A stretch of DNA of 64,000 nucleotides, from contig NC_092668.1 of the NCBI RefSeq assembly GCF_032118995.1, positions 10,085,501 to 10,149,500 on the forward strand, read 5' to 3'. This document shows, piece by piece, positions 23,001-36,792 of the stretch. The notes beneath the pieces were generated by a model, which worked only from the letters and a program-made list of their open reading frames with translations, did no database searches and was not told the DNA's origin. Position numbers and translations under genes: made by a program. The DNA is from Asterias amurensis. Taxonomy: Eukaryota > Echinodermata > Asteroidea > Forcipulatida > Asteriidae. The first letter of the stretch is position 1; each line of letters starts with the position of its first letter.

Positions 23001-26000
23001 CACCCCTCTCCCTCCAGAACGAATTACAAATTCATGTATTCATTAGACTGTAGGCCAAACTATTCTCTGACTTAATCTAGTCCTTCATGTCAAGGAACTG
23101 TACATTCTAAGAAACACCCTACAGCAAACTTTAACTGAAACTACCTAGAGATTAGGAATGTCCTCTGAAACTGTTTTTGTGTTCTCCATGATAATTCCCG
23201 CAGACAAATCTGTGTCTAACTGTGGTGAATGCTTTTGTGTCATTGTGTGTGGTTAACTTCTTGTTGAATGTGAGACTTAAGTTACTCTCCTTTTAAGTGT
23301 GACAGTTCTTCTGTTGCCCTGTCGTTTATACTTTAGGATTATCCTCTAGAGTTTTATCTGTTGAGCTGGCTTAGCTTACTGGTCCACAACCTGGTCCAAC
23401 TCCTCAAATGATCCTTTGGGTGAATTTCGGCTGCCTGAGGGAGTGAAACTAAAGAATCTGTGGGGAAACCATTAAAAATCTGGGAAGCATTTTGGCCAGG
23501 GTGTAGACTTCTTACAGCTTGTTCTCTCTTGTTAATCTTTATTTAGTTCTATCTAAAAATCTTCCCCAAGTGCTTTAGGAGACAACAAGTGTGTAAAAGC
23601 AATTGGTCCTCCCTTGGGAAATTCAGTCAAATGGTTTCCACTTCTACTCTCCTGAATTTAATCTTACCAAGTAGGATTAAATTTCAAGTGTGCGATTGCA
23701 CAATTTGCTTATGACTGACTGGTTTTACATCAGCAAATAATATGCTGCACATTTGTTTGTTAAGTGGAGACTGTACCAAAATATTTCAATTTTAGAAAGA
23801 CATTTAAAAAAAACTTGCTTTCCAGATATAAGTTTTTAGTATTGATTGATTTTCATACTAATGTTAAAGCCATTGGACACTTTCGGTAAACAGTATTGTC
23901 CAAAGGCCCACACTTCGTGTATCACAACTGATATAAAAAATAACAAACCTGTGAAAATTTAGGCTCAATCAGGAGAAAATAACGAGGAAATCCCGCCCTT
24001 GTTTCCGTACGTTTCGCCGTGTCATGACATGTGTTTAAAATAAATCTGTAATTCTCGACAACGAGAATTGATAATTGTTTTAATGTTTTCTCAAAAAGTA
24101 AAGCATTTCATGGAATAATATTTCAAGAGAAGTCTTTCACCATTACCTTCTGTAAACCCTGTAAGTTATTTGTAAATCTTTGAACTTTTTTTGTTTTGTT
24201 TTCTGTGCCGAAAGTGTTTAATGGCTTTAAATTAATGTCAATGCAAGTTATATTGTAGATTTATTGAAGTTATTGAATAAATCTTTTAAAATTTTCTAAC
24301 ATGTTTTCTCTTTAAAGTTCCTATGGAGGACCCAGCCATACGTGAGATGGCCGAATACATGGAGGCAAACCGAGATGAAATTTGGGAGAAACTCCCCGGT
24401 AACCGGCAGGTGACATTATTAGTGTTTAGAGAGGGAGACCAGCTAAACTTCTTCAGAGTCGTAGACCGGGGAGATGGCACTCTAACACCGTTATCAGAGT
24501 CCTTGAGGTACGAAAACAAAAGCAAATTGAGTTCAGCTTTCATGGAATTTTGACAAGGTTAACCAAATTAAATGAGATGTTATGTAGTTTTCTAGTAAAA
24601 AAAACAGGGTATTGAATTTATTTGGGGGTTTGAACAGTGTGCTGCCTATATACATATATGCTTCATTTTGAAAGGGCAAGGGCACCAAGGCATTTTCTCC
24701 TTGTAGGTAAAGGGCACCCTATATGGAAATTGTGAATTTCTACTGTAGAAAGGGCACAAGGCAGTGACCAGGGGGTCATGGAGGCAATAGCCTTCGTTGT
24801 CTCCGTGTATCAGGCCTGAGTGTGTTCTACCTGCTTGAGAAATATGATGAGAAATAGATCAATGTGATTGTTTTTGAAGTCTGCAGTAGAAAAACAAATC
24901 TGAAAAGGGTGGTGTTATAGAAAACAGATATAAATGTACTTTCAGTAGTTACTTTTTTTGGTGGCTGGTTTAAGAGCAGTTTTTATTTAGGCCTATATGT
25001 GTACTTGGAATAGACCATGAAAGAAGGGTAATTGGCTTTAACCAAATTGATATGTTTAATGGTAACGCCAAAACAAGTTATCGTCCACAAGTTTTAAGAC
25101 CAAAACAGAGTCTGTTTATAAAGGCTTATTCTGCTTGATTAAACTTTTGGATTCTCAATCCTGAGATTTTGTATCCTACTGCTCCCATGTGGAAATGGTT
25201 CTGAAATGCTTGAGTCCTGCAAAACATGAATACAAAATACTGAACTTGTATTTTTATTTTGTTCATCTTCATCAGTTTTATCCCATATTCAAGGCTCGAA
25301 ATAAACACTGAACTGCATGCCCGAGGCCAGTGATCTTAGCGTTGGGCCAGTAAACTGACGACCGTACAAGTTCGATGGTCTTGTGTTTTTTAATTTGACT
25401 AGTTGGCCCTTTTTAGTACAAATATCTATTGAATGCACGTAAGAAAAAGACATCTACTTTTAGGCCTTATTCTAAAAGCATCTTCAATGTGAAACCGTGT
25501 AGATCAGTGTTCTTCTCATTTTGATTCTGGTCTTGTAAGTTGTAGGCCTAATAATCTCTCTGGTCCAGTAAACGTTTTGAGCTACAAACCCTGCAGTCTA
25601 GTGGATATTCTCCTAAAATTCTAGCCCTGATATTTGAGTATGTCCTTGATCGCCAGTCAAGGAGCTTCATACACCAGTGGAGTAACAACTTTGAAAATGA
25701 TAGATAATACCTACATTTTCTAAAAGCAAGGCCAACAATAAAACTCACTGTTAACAGTTGTCACTTTGTTTATTTACAACCAAGTCCAACCCTGACCTCT
25801 TGCTTGTCCCTTTTATTAGAGTTTGTATACTTGTGGCTGGTCAGTGGAGTCCATTTCCTTTGTGTGGTCAGTTGTGTCCTTAGTTGGTGGTGGGGGAGCA
25901 CAATGCTGGAACCAATATTGATTTTTCTTTGATCTTTCATGATTGGGGTTGGAGATTATCTCAGCTTGATCTCTGTGTGAAACTTTTGTGTGGTTACTTA

Positions 26001-29000
26001 GCAATCTGAGAACTTGTTGTGATTGTGTTGTGGTCACAGGTATTGACGTCTAGAAATAGAACACATGTGTTGTATACAGTACACATGATAGGGTACAGTG
26101 TACTGTACATTGCTTAATAAAATAGAAACAAAGACAAATTATTATAGCATGTAGTTATTACAGGCAGTTTACAAGTTTAAGACAAAAAAAACAAAACAAA
26201 TTTTCTTAGTTAAGAGCACTGGGGAGCTAATTTTTTGACAAAACTTTGCTAGAAAACGACATAGTTATTCATCCACAAGTTTGAATCTGATAAAGGTTTT
26301 GGGTATGGAGGTTCACAATTCACAAAGTATGGACCATTGTGAATTCCGAGAGATTATTTTTTGTAAACAATCCGTGTGGGGGATCGTCAAGACAAAAGGG
26401 CTTGTTGGTTATTGTGGGTACTTGAGCAGAATTCTTTTTACTATACCAAAATTAAAAGGAGAAAAAACTTCCTGACACTGTTCTTTCTAGAACAAGAAGC
26501 AATGGTTATTAAGTACACTTCATTTTCCAATAGAGTTGAAAGGTATATTTCATCAGACTCACTCAAAAGTCAACATTTGAACATAATTTTGTTTGTTCAA
26601 GGAATTATTATACACAGTGAGGTATTGAAAAACACACGACTGATGGACTTGTCCACTTATGATTTTACTAGTCCGACACTACTGGCCTCGGGCGTTTGGT
26701 CCTGTATAAAATTTGAGCCCTGCTTTATAATATGGAAACAATATCCATCCCATCACATACAAACTGCATTAACCGGTCAAATACTGTAAATATACATATT
26801 ACCTGTAAATGTTATTTCTGGTATTGTGAGTATTATATAATGGGTAACAGTGAGGATTAAGCACAAAAGCCATTTAAAGCCATTTAAAAATCTAAATCTT
26901 TGTTTACAGCTTTCTATAGCTTTACAAATAACATGCTTTCACTTGAAAGTATGCTTTTAAAGCCGATGTGCGTCATTTGTGACATTTGGTTTCCACTCAA
27001 CATGTGTAAAAATACATCTGTTTGTTCTTAAACATTCCCTTTGCTAGTTTGCTAGTATTTGTAAGGATTACCATTAAAGACTCATAAAGAGTGGGTGAAT
27101 TATTTCATTTTTAGATTATAAAAGTACAGGATTAGTAATATAACACAACAAGTTAAAATCCGAAATCCCAAAGTTTAAGATTACATACAAGTGTGGAACC
27201 ACTTACACGCTGGAGACTATTGCTTCCTGCCCGGATCTTTGCATCAAGATGAGCCAGCAACAAGTTTCATCTTCTCCAATATAAACAATAACATCATACC
27301 CCTTTCTTCAATCATAAACTTCATTTCAAACTAGTTTTTACCATTTTTGAATCATTGAACCACCAATTCTGTTTTATAAATGTTTTTTACTAGAAATCAA
27401 CAAAATAGCATAACAAGTTTTTGTGAAAGTACATGTAGTAGTCATTGCATCTATATTTATTTATGTAAGCAGGGTCCTGGGCCGATTTCACAAAGATCTA
27501 ATATTGATGGTTACTGCAAATCAATCGTAGTTGCTAAGTAAAACATGATGTCACAATACAAATCACTATGGTGATACGGAAGATTTGCGATGAATTTTAT
27601 TGCTTTGTGAAATCGGCCCCTGGTTTGATAGGCAGCATTTTCCGGCAAAGCATTTGGTAACCATAACATGTTTTAAGAATAGGTCTCAGTTCAAACATAA
27701 TCCAATGGTCCCACAAACCTTACAGGAAGTACTATGTTGCAGCGCCAGGAGCATCAGGAGTGAAGACTTATTATTATAATTATTATCTATGCTTTATTTT
27801 TTGCTGGAAATATTGTAGAGTAAGCCTAACTCTTGTATTTTGTCTCATGGGTTTGTTGCAGTGGTGCGTCAATGTACAACAACATGTATGAGGAGGAAGA
27901 AGATGAAGGAAGGCTACCCTCCGAGGAACAATCAGTGGAGAATGACGTCACAATGAGCAAGATGAAACTCCTCCGTGCCAAGATGGAGACTCTGTCCATT
28001 GGGAAAAAGGTTGGTAAATCTCTCAAAATGGCTTTTTTTACACAAGATGAATAGACCCTTCCCATGAAATATGCTTTACATTCGTGCATGCGTACAGAAC
28101 CTATTGGATGACAAACTCCATAGAGATGTGCATTAAGAGATGAATAGTAGCGCATAAAAAAACAGCACGATGTTACCTCATTTTGCCAACCAAAAGGACA
28201 AACAATTGGTTTCTGCTTCTGTACTTTAAGTCACTCTCACCAACTTCCCATTGCCTCTACTACAGCAATGATAACATTGTTTTTAATTGCTATTGCAGAA
28301 ACATAAAACACCTCATCCACCCACAACAGTACGTCCCAAAAGTACAGCGGTCCGAAGGCGTCTACCCACTACCAAGAAGAAATCACCACCTCTCCTGAAC
28401 AAGAACAATCCCCTTCCCCCAGTTGGTGCTCTTAAACCAGGAACACGTCCTGTGGAAGTAAAGACTAACTTAGATTCGACAACAGAGGCTGTAGACTGTG
28501 CTGCGGGATCTGCAAGTCGGGCTGAACGTCGTCTGCGCACGTCAGACAAATGTCACAGCCCTGTACCGCCTTCTTCTTGTCGTACTTTAGAATCGCTTAC
28601 AAGCGCTCGTCTACACCGGTCATACACAAATCTAGGAAACATGTTGCCTTCCTCAACGGCAACTGTAATGCATGAAATGCGTCCGAATACATCTTCCAAA
28701 GTTCAACAGGTGCTAACGTCATCAGCTGATGCACGGGGGAGAGAACGGAGTGGTGTGAAGGCCGAAGCCCGCCTGGTTACAGAACTCGTTAACCAGGCTA
28801 ACAGGGACGGCAAAATTAATGATATTGTTTGTGGTGCCCCAAGAGACTTACACACTGGAAAGAGTAGCGGGAGGGTGAGGGCTGGAGCGTCAGGGGCCAT
28901 GGCGCTTAGTCAGGCCCTGAATAGTACCACATCCACGGCACTAAAGAATACCAGTAATGGAGACAGGATACAAACTCCTGAGAGGAGAACAAATTTAATT

Positions 29001-31563
29001 GTAAGTACATGATTCGTTTCACGAAAGCCACCACCATTTGGTACATTTGCAAACAAAATTTCTACATACCATAATTCAAAAATTCAGCCTGAGTAGATTG
29101 AAGAAAATGTCAGTATATGTCAGTAACATGGATTTTTTGGGTCACACTTTTATCTTGTGTATGCTCTTACTGCAGTAATGACTCGTATAATTTTATTTGC
29201 AATTTAAAGAAAAGCAGTTTATGGCTGATGATCAGTTTCATTGCTATGGTTAAAACATTAGGGCTTCCCCTCCACTTCAAACATTGCACAATCATGTACG
29301 TTGCTAGAAAGTAATCCTGGTAAAACATTGCTGATAGGTACCTCTCGGTCACAGTTGACAACGCTATAAAAGAAAAAAAATGCATTTAGTTCCCACTAAA
29401 AACTTAACAGCTGTCTTTCTTTCTTTCTGCAGTCTGCACATAGTATACGAGGAAGATTATCTGGCACTCGTGATGGACGACTTTGTAAGTACTGCAAGTG
29501 AATTCCCAAATAAAAGTGATGCTAAAAGCTTTGAACAATATCCCTTAACTATTACCAGTAAGTCTTGTGGGGACAACTATGTATAAATCTCTTTTGAAAG
29601 AGTGTTGGCTTCTGAGCAAAGCTGCTGCTTCTTAGCTCCTGATGTTTTCAACAGTTTCTGTGTTCATCTTTCTTTTTCTGAAGATGAACCTTGTCACATG
29701 AAACATCAAGAGCTTAACAGCAGTTTCTCTAACCAGAACCATTAGTACCCTCATAAGAGATTCAAACCCAGCTGCAAGATTTACTGACTAGTTTTAGATT
29801 CTTTTGAAGGGTAATGTATGGTGCAGGGGCAGTTGCGGAAAGGTACCTGCCAAAATATTAAAAGCATTTCAAATCTTCCCTTATAAAGGATATTTGTTAA
29901 TGATACAAAGGTGTCCACGCAATGGAAGGTTGTATCGTGCTTCATTCACTAAGTTCCAAAGGTTTTTCTAAAGTTTTGGATGACATGATGGCCTTTGGAA
30001 AAGTGGCAAGCTTACAAGCACAGGCTTTACTACTAACATTACAAGGTTCTAAGAAATGAACAGAAACTGTCAGAATATACCCAGAGCTATTTTCAAAAGA
30101 AAAAGAAAAATCATAATTGAGAAAATATGAATTTATTATTTTGGTCTGTTTCATATTGAAATTATTGTTCGTCATTCTCACTGTAGTATCTCCAAGTCAC
30201 CGCCTTCCACCAGTCAGCAGTAGTAAACCAACTTCACTAGGAACAACAAAGAAAAAGACAAGTAAAAGGTGCTCTTTATGCAACAAGAAAACTGGACTAG
30301 CAACCAGTTATCAATGCAGGTAATTGTTAATACCATTGGTAATCATTGCATGGGGACCAGGGCTTATCGTGAGATGAGATGTCGGTATCGACATAGTGAT
30401 TTGTAATGTGACATCACACTTTACTAAGCAACTACGATTGATTTGCAGTTAAGGTCAATCAGTGGAACGTGTCCAATATAAAACCATGTGCTTCGTTTAC
30501 AAATACCTTAATGATCTGGCCCCAGCATATTTAAAATCGTGCTTGGTTTTGTACACCCCAGGAAGAGTTGGCTTTCAGTCATCAAACAAACCTACCGGTC
30601 TTGTTGAAAACAAAATAAATCACAGATCTCTTGCTTCAGCTGCTGAAAATTCCTTCTCTTTTGCCACCCCTAAAACTTGGTATAGTCTCCCCCCCATCTC
30701 TGAGCTCTACTGATTCACTTCATATTTTCAAGAAGCATCTGAAATCACACCTGCACCTGTTCCCATAATGATTGTTTGGCTGTTAATTTTCAAGCTGTTT
30801 CATCATTTCTTTGTATCATCACAAACCGCTGTGGTCTTGATGAAATGGCGGTATATAAAACATTTTTTATGATGTATGTACGAGCTCTTTGTGAAATCGG
30901 CCCCAGGGCTCGATGTCACAATAACCTAAGATTGAACTATAGATGTGTTTTACTTCTAGTTGCTAAGCAAAGTGGGATGTATATACTAAGCGCCTTGAGT
31001 ATCTTGTTGGTAGATACGTGCGCTATAAAAGACTACGATATTATTATTACGTGTATTATGTCACAGTACAAATCACTAAGGTGAGAATGACAACTCATCT
31101 GAAGCTGAATCTTAGTGCTTTGTGATTTCGAGCCCAGATTGGCCAAGTGGTATCTTGCCCTGCCTTGACACCCTTTGGACCTTGGATCGAATCCTGCCTT
31201 GGGCCAGAGTCTTTTATTTGGTTCAGTGTACATTTTAAGCTACCAGCTCTATAGTCTTGTAGAAAATTACTCCAAATTATTGCCTTGACGTGGTCAATAT
31301 GACATCATTAACTGTGCAACTAGCCCTTTACTTTGTCTATCAAACCTCAATGATGTCATTTGGGAAAAAGTGTCGCCGAAAATGCTTATAGATCCGTTGT
31401 TTATTCTTGGTTTTGTCTTACTTTCAGGTGCGGTCACAACTTCTGCGCCACCCACCGCTATGCTGAAGCCCACCACTGCGGCTACGACTATAAAACAGAG
31501 GGACGAAAGATACTCGAGCAGAGCAATCCCCTCGTCAGCGCGCCAAAGTTGCCCAAGATTTAG
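20041..31563 (+). CDS. ZFAND4: AN1-type zinc finger protein 4 (ubiquitin-like + AN1 finger)
   Basis: Nine coding exons: 20041-20179, 21106-21181, 22801-22868, 24318-24507, 27862-28009, 28299-29000, 29433-29484, 30187-30319, 31428-31563. Borders are GT-AG, phases agree, total 1644 nt, 547 residues and TAG. Residues 13-88 form a ubiquitin-like domain, starting MELFIETLTG and ending MRGG, followed by PINTRR. Next is the conserved GDQLNFF...VDRGDGTLTPL block (exon 4), then an acidic SMYNNMYEEEEDE stretch and a basic KMKLLRAKME helix (exon 5). The 702-nt exon 6 encodes a low-complexity Ser/Thr/Arg-rich linker. The AN1 finger spans residues 487-520 with all eight ligands: C487, C490, C502, C504, C509, H512, H518, C520 (CxxC-x11-CxC-x4-CxxH-x5-HxC), split between the last two exons. 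The vertebrate protein is about 700 residues, so the linker is shorter here. Biochemical role is poorly known; the domains imply ubiquitin-pathway adaptor work. The first AUG of the exon is used as start; the 5' non-coding exon is not identified. Confidence 0.95.
23864..24230 (+). mobile_element. Family-A MITE (TTAA-ended), best preserved copy
   Basis: 367 bp from TTAAAGCCATTGGACACTTT to AAAGTGTTTAATGGCTTTAA. Located in ZFAND4 intron 3, ending about 90 bp before exon 4. No coding capacity. The TTAA borders resemble piggyBac-type target sites; superfamily assignment is inference. Confidence 0.88.
27479..27619. mobile_element. MITE with GGGCCGATTTCACAAAG ends
   Basis: Perfect 17-bp inverted ends at 27479-27495 and 27603-27619 in ZFAND4 intron 4. 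Related fragments (GTGATTTG, TTGCTAAG, TGTCACA and the AAATCGGCCCC end) occur at about 30352-30460, 30888-30990 and 31050-31135 in intron 8. Confidence 0.78.
30462..30770 (+). pseudogene. Non-LTR retrotransposon C-terminal fragment in ZFAND4 intron 8
   Basis: Encodes the characteristic post-RT region of L2/CR1-type elements: MCFVYKYLNDLAPAYL, SAAENSFSFATPKTWYSLPP, then after a frameshift near 30705 a LHIFKKHLKSHL continuation ending in a stop near 30770. RT core and endonuclease are absent. A tail-like block (AAGCGCCTTGAGTATCTTG...GTGCGCTATAAAAG, 30988-31040) follows after an intervening MITE fragment. A nested dead insertion. Confidence 0.75.
31130..31215 (+). mobile_element. tRNA-like SINE head
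   Basis: AGATTGGCCAAGTGGTATC (A-box-like) and CTTGGATCGAATCCTGCC (B-box-like) in ZFAND4 intron 8. Confidence 0.5.
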
Positions 31564-31886
31564 GCTTATCTAAAAAAAGTCACACAACAAATATTATGGG
31601 AATATTGGATATCACTGAAGTAGAGATGGTTGAGAGATGAATTTGTGTCAATGTTTGTCTAGTTGCAGGTAATGTAATCTATGGTACTACATAAAAACAA
31701 TACCTTTTAAACTTGGTTTTCTTACTACATAATATCAATTGTTGAGTTATTAAACCTGTGTTTAATTTACGGGCATTTTATTCTTTCTCTTAAGTCTGAT
31801 TTCTGAGGGTTTTTGGCCATTGGAAATGTTATTTTATTTTATTAAATGGCCTTAAAAGTCTATTGAATAGGTCAGCTCTTGTACTC

Positions 31887-31892
31887 AATAAA
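31887..31892 (+). terminator. Candidate polyadenylation signal of ZFAND4
   Basis: AATAAA on the coding strand 324 bp after the ZFAND4 stop codon, in an AT-rich stretch. It is the first canonical hexamer I see after the TAG, so the 3' UTR would be about 340-350 nt. Confidence 0.5.
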
Positions 31893-33212
31893 ATATCATG
31901 CCTAATTTTAGTTTCTGCGATATATACGCACCATCATGATAAATATCAAAGCCTTTTTATGTTGTTGTATTCATAAATAACTGTTTTAAAGATTTTTTTT
32001 TTTGAAGGAACACCTTTTTCATTTTCAAATTTGCCATCAACATTTAGTACTACATATACCTGAGTAAGAATGACAGTACCTTAAAATGTATGAACGGAGG
32101 AGGCGGTAACTGAATCATCACCTACAACTGTGAGTGATTGTATTGTGTGTGAAAATGATTTAGAAACAAGTGATATAGAAATTGCAGTTCATTTCAACTT
32201 TTACCTTTTCTGGAGACAGACGGAGCAAATCGGCTTCTCCCACTATTGGCCATTGATTTCTGAAAGGGCACATCAAGCATTGAATGTGTACAGCAAGTAA
32301 ATGCATAAATACTGGATTACCATTTTCCTTTATTTCACTACTGACCAATTGCAAAAATTATGAGAGTCCGTTCTGTGTTGTCTATTTTTATTCGCAAAAT
32401 GGTAGTCAGGATAGTTGTGTGGAAGTGCGCTGTACATTGAACAAGAGGTCAGTACTCGCAAATAGTTATATTAACAGTTAGCATTCCATAATCAATTGAA
32501 ACAAGATCCACCCAGGCCTTTAAACCCTTTACCCAGGGTAAAATTTAACCAGGACACTGGGTTTTGCTTGAGTTTAAGTAACAAAATCTTACTCGGCAGA
32601 AATAGGTTACCAGCCAAATACCTTGTTGTGTATGCTGTTTGTGGCTGGTTCCCTGCAAATTGTTGGTGAGCCAAAGGCCCTGTCTGATTGAGTGGCAATG
32701 GCAGTGGCCACTGCTGGATGCCAAAAAGTCCTACTCATCAACGTTGTTGTCACAGCCAGTCGGCTGCAACTCATAGCCCAAGTTGACATGGCTTGCAGTT
32801 TAAAAAAACAAAAAAAACAGTTGAATGATGCCAAGCAGTAGAGCAAAACTTTATTAGAGACTACTCAATCAGTAGACTGGGCTCCTGTCTTTATCTGCAG
32901 GGATAAAGACAGGTCCATGCTCTCAGATCCAGTCATTATATTGGATACCATGATGTCATTGGATACGTGCAGTGACATTAGCTCTCCATGCCCAAACAAG
33001 TACACTGCTGTCACGTCCGCAATAGAATTTGACTGCATATCTCTATGTGAAATGAATGAAGGTCAAAGGTTAAAGTACACGCCGGTCTGGAGGCAGGTCT
33101 CTGGCGTAAGTGTGACGTCAGATGTTCAGGCTACTCAATTAGTTGCATTTATGGTAGTTTCAATGCTGTGTTACCCATAGGTCAAAAAAACATTTGTTAT
33201 GATTGTTGTTTG

Positions 33213-33586
33213 TTAAAGCCATTGGACCCTTTCGGTACAGGAAAAAAAAAAAAAGTTCACAGATTTACAAATAATTTACAGGGTTTACAGAAAGTAATGG
33301 TGAAAGACTTCTCTTGAAATATTAGTCCATGAAATGCTTTACTTTTTGAGAAAACGGTAAAACAATATAAATTCTCGTTAACGAGAATTACGGATTTGTT
33401 ATAAACACATGTCATGACACGGCGAAACGCGCGAAAACAGGAGTGGGTTTTCCAGTTATTTTCTCCCGACTCCGATGTCCGATTGAGCCTAAATTTCCAC
33501 AGGATCGTTATCTTATATATAAGTTGTGATACACGAAGTGTGGGACTTGGACAATACTGTTTACCGAAAGTGTATAATGGCTTTAA
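33213..33586 (-). mobile_element. Family-A MITE (TTAA-ended), inverted orientation
   Basis: Termini TTAAAGCCATTGGACCCTTT and AAAGTGTATAATGGCTTTAA, but the interior reads in reverse relative to 23864-24230 (starts with the A-rich tract and ends with the ACACGAAGTGTGG block). Confidence 0.85.
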
Positions 33587-36500
33587 GGTATTGGCTCACA
33601 TGCAGCAATATGTATAACGTAAAGCTGCATCTTCTTCTTGGAGGCTTGGTAAAACTGATCAACTAATATGCTCTTGTAAATTATAAAATTTCATGGAGAA
33701 GAAGTGAGTTCATGTGCAAGTACATGTAGGTACAAATGGATACATGAAAATTTGAAAGTTGATAGGTTTGTTACGATTCTCAACAATCTCTACTTCAGTT
33801 GATTTATATTAAAAAAATTAATGTGTTGAAATACTGTATATTGCAGTTGTACAGTGTCAATAATTATATTAAGACCATATCTTAGCCAAGTTTGAGTTTT
33901 TATTCTGTGGGTTTTCAAATCGTTTGTTCTGTATGGAAGCGAAGCTATTGGCTTTTTTATAAGTCTTATTGAAAAAAAGTACTCTAGATTATCTTTTAAT
34001 CTGTTTTTATGAGGTATGATTTTTATTTTGTGCCTCAAATGTGTGACTTCAACAACTAGCTTGACGGCATTATTAAAAACAATCGTGATTTGTAATTTTA
34101 AGCAAAGTGTTTTTGAGTAAAACATTTAAAATGAAATATTATTTATTGATTTGTCTGTATTTACCAATGTTTGAAAAAATAGTATGTGTACAGTAAGACT
34201 TGTAAAAACAAAATAAGGAAATCTTAATTATTTGGGTGAACTTTAAATCGATGCTAGTGAAAGCTTAACTGTTTGGTCAATATGCTCATATCCAACTGAA
34301 ATTATTTCAAAACTTGTTAAAGATGAAGTTAAAGATGAGTTCCAAGTTTAAATTCATTACAGAATAATGAGGATACGTAAGAGTACATGCAAAGCCCACA
34401 CTGTTATAGCTTACAGTGGGATAACGGCACAATGGTGTTTAAGCAGTTTACTGTGATATATTTCATTTTTGATTTTCACTTATGACTAGTTTATTGCTTA
34501 ACTGTGACCAGACATTAAAAACAGGTCAAAGAATGAGCAGGCAAAAGTCAAATCAAATCAGTGAAACTAAACTGAGGTTTGAGGTGTTTTATGAAGTATT
34601 TATGATTGTCAAATATGAAAAGTTGCGGGTACTTCAGGGGATGGTACTCTTCATTTTTTTAATGAGTTCATTTTTTTAATGTACATTTCTTGTTCCTTAA
34701 GTTTGGCATATACGCCTTGGCTTGTACGTTAATCTGGGCCCTCACTGTTTCCCTGCAGTTTAAACGCCTACTTAAACAACACAGTGACAGTGTAGTGCAC
34801 ATTTGAGGAAAGATAATTGATAAAATATATTAATGTGCATTATGCACTTTTTCTAACAAACATAAAAAGGAACATGCAATTAAAACAAAATGAACTGGGA
34901 ACAAATCTTCAGCATGGATGCTTGATTTGGACAAAACGCTGCATTTGGTTAAAGCTCTACCAAAAAAGTTTCCATGTTGGCCATTGCATCATTTAAATTT
35001 TCAAAAACAACAAAAATACTTCTTGTGTTCGTTTTTTAGTATCTGGTCATAATTGAGATAAATCACATGCATTTAACAGTATTCTTCGTGTTTGTGGTCA
35101 ATTTGGAAACACTTGTATATTTTCAAAATTAACTTTGCTAAATGCAAAATGATTGTTGAACTTTTTGTTGCGAGTGTCATTTCAGTACTCCACAAATTTT
35201 AAAATTTTGATTGAATCAAATAAAAGGGGAGAGCATTTTTGGGGATTTAAAAATTCAGTTAAACAGTAAGTTGCTTCTTTGGTGTTGGCACACTTTTTTA
35301 ACAATGGCTCATCATTTGGCACGTTTTGATAGAGTATTGAAAAACAGACATAGTATGATGAAACGCCTAAAAAGGTTTTCTAATTTTGTTTCTTTCCTCC
35401 CCTTTTCAAAATTAATCATGATCCATTGTTTTAAAAGTCAAGTGCCATTATGTATTATGCATTAAAACAATTTTTTCCCTCTCACTTTGAAACAATAATT
35501 GTAAGGCAAATCAATTTCAGAATATTAAAATACAAGTAGCTCATGATCTTCGTGTCTGTGTTTGTTTAACTTTTTTTACATGTTTGTAATTATGATTTAT
35601 TACAAAACTTGTTATAATATAGTGGAGCGGACCAAAGTCTGCTTCGAATTCGATCCAAGTGGTTGTTGAGTAAAATATTAGACCATAATATGGAGGTTCT
35701 ACATAGCTCTATGGTTCTACCTCAATGATTAGACCAACTGCATGAATGCTTTTAAACGGGGGAGGGGGTTGTGCTATTGAGGTTTGGCTCTTTTGGAGGA
35801 GTATTGAGGAGAGAGTTTCCTTCTTCCATGGTGCCACCAACAAGAAAAACATCATAAAGGTGACAAGCATTGTGCGCAAGATGCTTGTTAACCCGATATT
35901 GATGACAAATTTAAGTTATTTAGCAATTCTCGGTAAAAGAACTTGCACAATGGCAGAACAAACCCACTGATATTTCGTAATACAAAAGTAAGCATTTTTT
36001 TTTATCCAGACTCTTTTTCGTGACCGTGCAATGCATATGATGCAAGGGAGCAGTCTAATTACGCTGGTGTGCTTACGACTGTATGGGAATCCACATATAC
36101 CGAGTACCAGTCTCGTATGAAAAATGACATCATCGTCGACTTTTACTAACTCGTCATATATTTTCTGGCATTTGAAGTCTGTGTCTGTGTGTGTAGAACA
36201 GTGCCAGTAAGCGGCTATTTGAAGAACAGTAACCACTGTCTACATGTTATTTTTGCGGTAAACAACGGATTTCTGTGCTTTTATGTGAGTATTAAAACTA
36301 TTACTAAGGCATTAACCGTGTTAACAGCATACAGGCTTTAGTTTTGAAATTGTGTTTGTTGTGAAAAGATTGGTGTTTATTGAAAGTGTGAATTGATGTG
36401 AACATGATGATCAACATTTGCTTGGAGTTATCGTCTACTCGACGACGTCAATCAATCAAAAAAACAAGTGGTCGTGTCATGATGATCATGATGATTATAA

Positions 36501-36660
36501 TCATTCACCAACCAAATACATCTTCTTTTATTACTCATCATGCAAGCCGAGTGTGGCCCTGTATTTTCTATAGTTACTCCGCAATTTCGAAAAAGTTAGG
36601 CAAATTGGCTGAGTGATACATGTATGACACTTGACAGTTTGTTTTATATTAATTAATATT

Positions 36661-36792
36661 GGATAACTTTCCGTATAGCGCCACCACTTTTTCACTCATT
36701 TTTACAAAAAGGGATATATCAATCAGATAAATAAGTTCCTATATTATTTTATATCGAATGAAAAAGTGGTGGCGCCATACGGAAACTTTTTC
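36661..36792 (-). mobile_element. Family-C MITE, inverted orientation
   Basis: Starts GGATAACTTTCCGTATAGCG and ends GGCGCCATACGGAAACTTTT; flanks share the 8-mer TTAATATT on both sides. Confidence 0.85.

Noticed and set aside
28313-28549. Minus-strand frame inside ZFAND4 exon 6
   Set aside because: Antisense shadow of a well-supported exon.
32917-33180. 87-residue plus-strand frame
   Set aside because: No recognisable domain and no consistent splice borders; isolated in repeat-rich DNA.
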